Shown here: positions 40,429 through 40,741 of the stretch, one piece after another | Layout of the letters: the number at the start of each line of letters is the position of its first letter | How positions within the stretch are numbered: the first letter of the stretch is position 1 | Source of the DNA: Elusimicrobiota bacterium | GTDB lineage: Bacteria; Ratteibacteria; UBA8468; B48-G9; JAFGKM01 | Assembly (NCBI GenBank): GCA_012515635.1 | Contig: JAAYXZ010000019.1 | Location: forward strand, 1 to 40,741 | Direction of reading: 5' to 3' | DNA: 40,741 nucleotides | Notes under the pieces: model-generated | What the model was told of the DNA's origin: nothing | The model's database searches: none | The model's input: the letters and a program-made list of their open reading frames with translations, nothing else | Translations under genes and position numbers: made by a program

Positions 40429-40741
40429 TTATCTTCTTATCAACAGTTTCCATGGGTGCGCTTTTATGTCTTTTACAAAATCGTTTAGATTATTGTATAA
40501 TTCATCATCTCTGAGCAGTTTTCCTGTGGTCCCTTTGCCTTTTTCTACATCCGCAACTATTTTATTGATGTTAAACGTTACTTCGTTGATTCTTTCGGAA
40601 GATTCTGTTAGTTGGGTTGTGGCAGAAGTGAAAAGGTTTAGTCCATGTTTTAGTTGGCCGACCATCTCTTTTTCTTGCATAAGTTGGGCAAAGAATCCTT
40701 CGTTTTGAATCTGCCAGAGGAAATCCTGCATATCCGTTGAC
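40429..40741 (-). CDS. MCE/MlaD-family lipid transport protein, C-terminal part (cut by window edge)
   Basis: The reading frame stays open to the right edge of the window, so the start lies beyond it. The visible 104 or so residues are a helical region (SSERINEVTFNINKIVADVEK) followed by GTTGKLLRDDELYNNLNDF and an ending VKDIKAHPWKLL. That ending is typical of MCE proteins, the periplasmic lipid-binding part of Mla/Mce transporters. It supports an outer membrane. The ATG at 40731 is an internal methionine. Confidence 0.75.
   Translation of the reverse strand, partial: STDMQDFLWQIQNEGFFAQLMQEKEMVGQLKHGLNLFTSATTQLTESSERINEVTFNINKIVADVEKGKGTTGKLLRDDELYNNLNDFVKDIKAHPWKLLIRR

Overview
This is a bacterial chromosome segment, about 45% GC by eye. 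It combines MEP isoprenoid genes (ispH, ispD), outer-membrane functions (a LpxL-like acyltransferase and an MCE/MlaD tail), bacterial housekeeping genes (rpsA, dnaX-ebfC-recR, radA, argJ) and a V/A-type rather than F-type rotary ATPase. It also encodes a group 4 [NiFe] hydrogenase joined to a full Mrp antiporter. Together this suggests an anaerobic, H2-metabolising diderm, perhaps of the Omnitrophota/PVC side of the tree. That placement is inference; there is no rRNA gene to fix it.

Layout. 0-4.2 kb (+): two small genes, then plsC-ispH-rpsA-nagB, tightly packed. 4.2-7.8 kb: acpS (-) is divergent from an SGNH hydrolase gene (+), which is followed by V-ATPase subunits F and A. 7.8-11.2 kb (-): cyclophilin-like gene, M55 D-aminopeptidase gene and hypF in one transcription unit. 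11.2-14.9 kb (+): a 304-bp gene-free stretch, then dnaX-ebfC-recR-lpxL-like. 14.9-18.5 kb: a 71-aa orphan gene and alaC (-), then a 604-aa KamA-family radical SAM gene (+).

18.5-33.3 kb (+) is the centrepiece: 19 consecutive genes downstream of two tandem sigma70-type promoters and a CRP/FNR-type palindrome. In order they encode a sulfhydrogenase-type Fe-S subunit and flavoprotein (NAD(P)H input), a HycB-like ferredoxin, the hydrogenase core (NuoH-, B-, C-, D- and I-like), two NuoL/M-like antiporters, a DUF4040-MbhE fusion, MrpB, C, D, E, F and G, a HypA-like protein without its zinc domain, and a fusion of HypB with a HycI-type maturation protease. All four NiFe cysteines of the large subunit are present, and it carries a cleavable C-terminal tail that would be a natural substrate for the fused protease. 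The operon therefore seems to encode the enzyme, its ion pump, its electron-input module and part of its own maturation machinery.

33.3-40.7 kb (-): tRNA-Ile(GAU), a MscS-like membrane protein, then PIN/TRAM-ispD-argJ-V-ATPase subunit I as one unit, then radA and the 3' end of an MCE/MlaD gene cut by the window edge. V-ATPase subunit I lies 26 kb from F and A, and subunits B, C, D, E and K are absent from the window. No CRISPR array, insertion sequence, phage gene or rRNA was seen.
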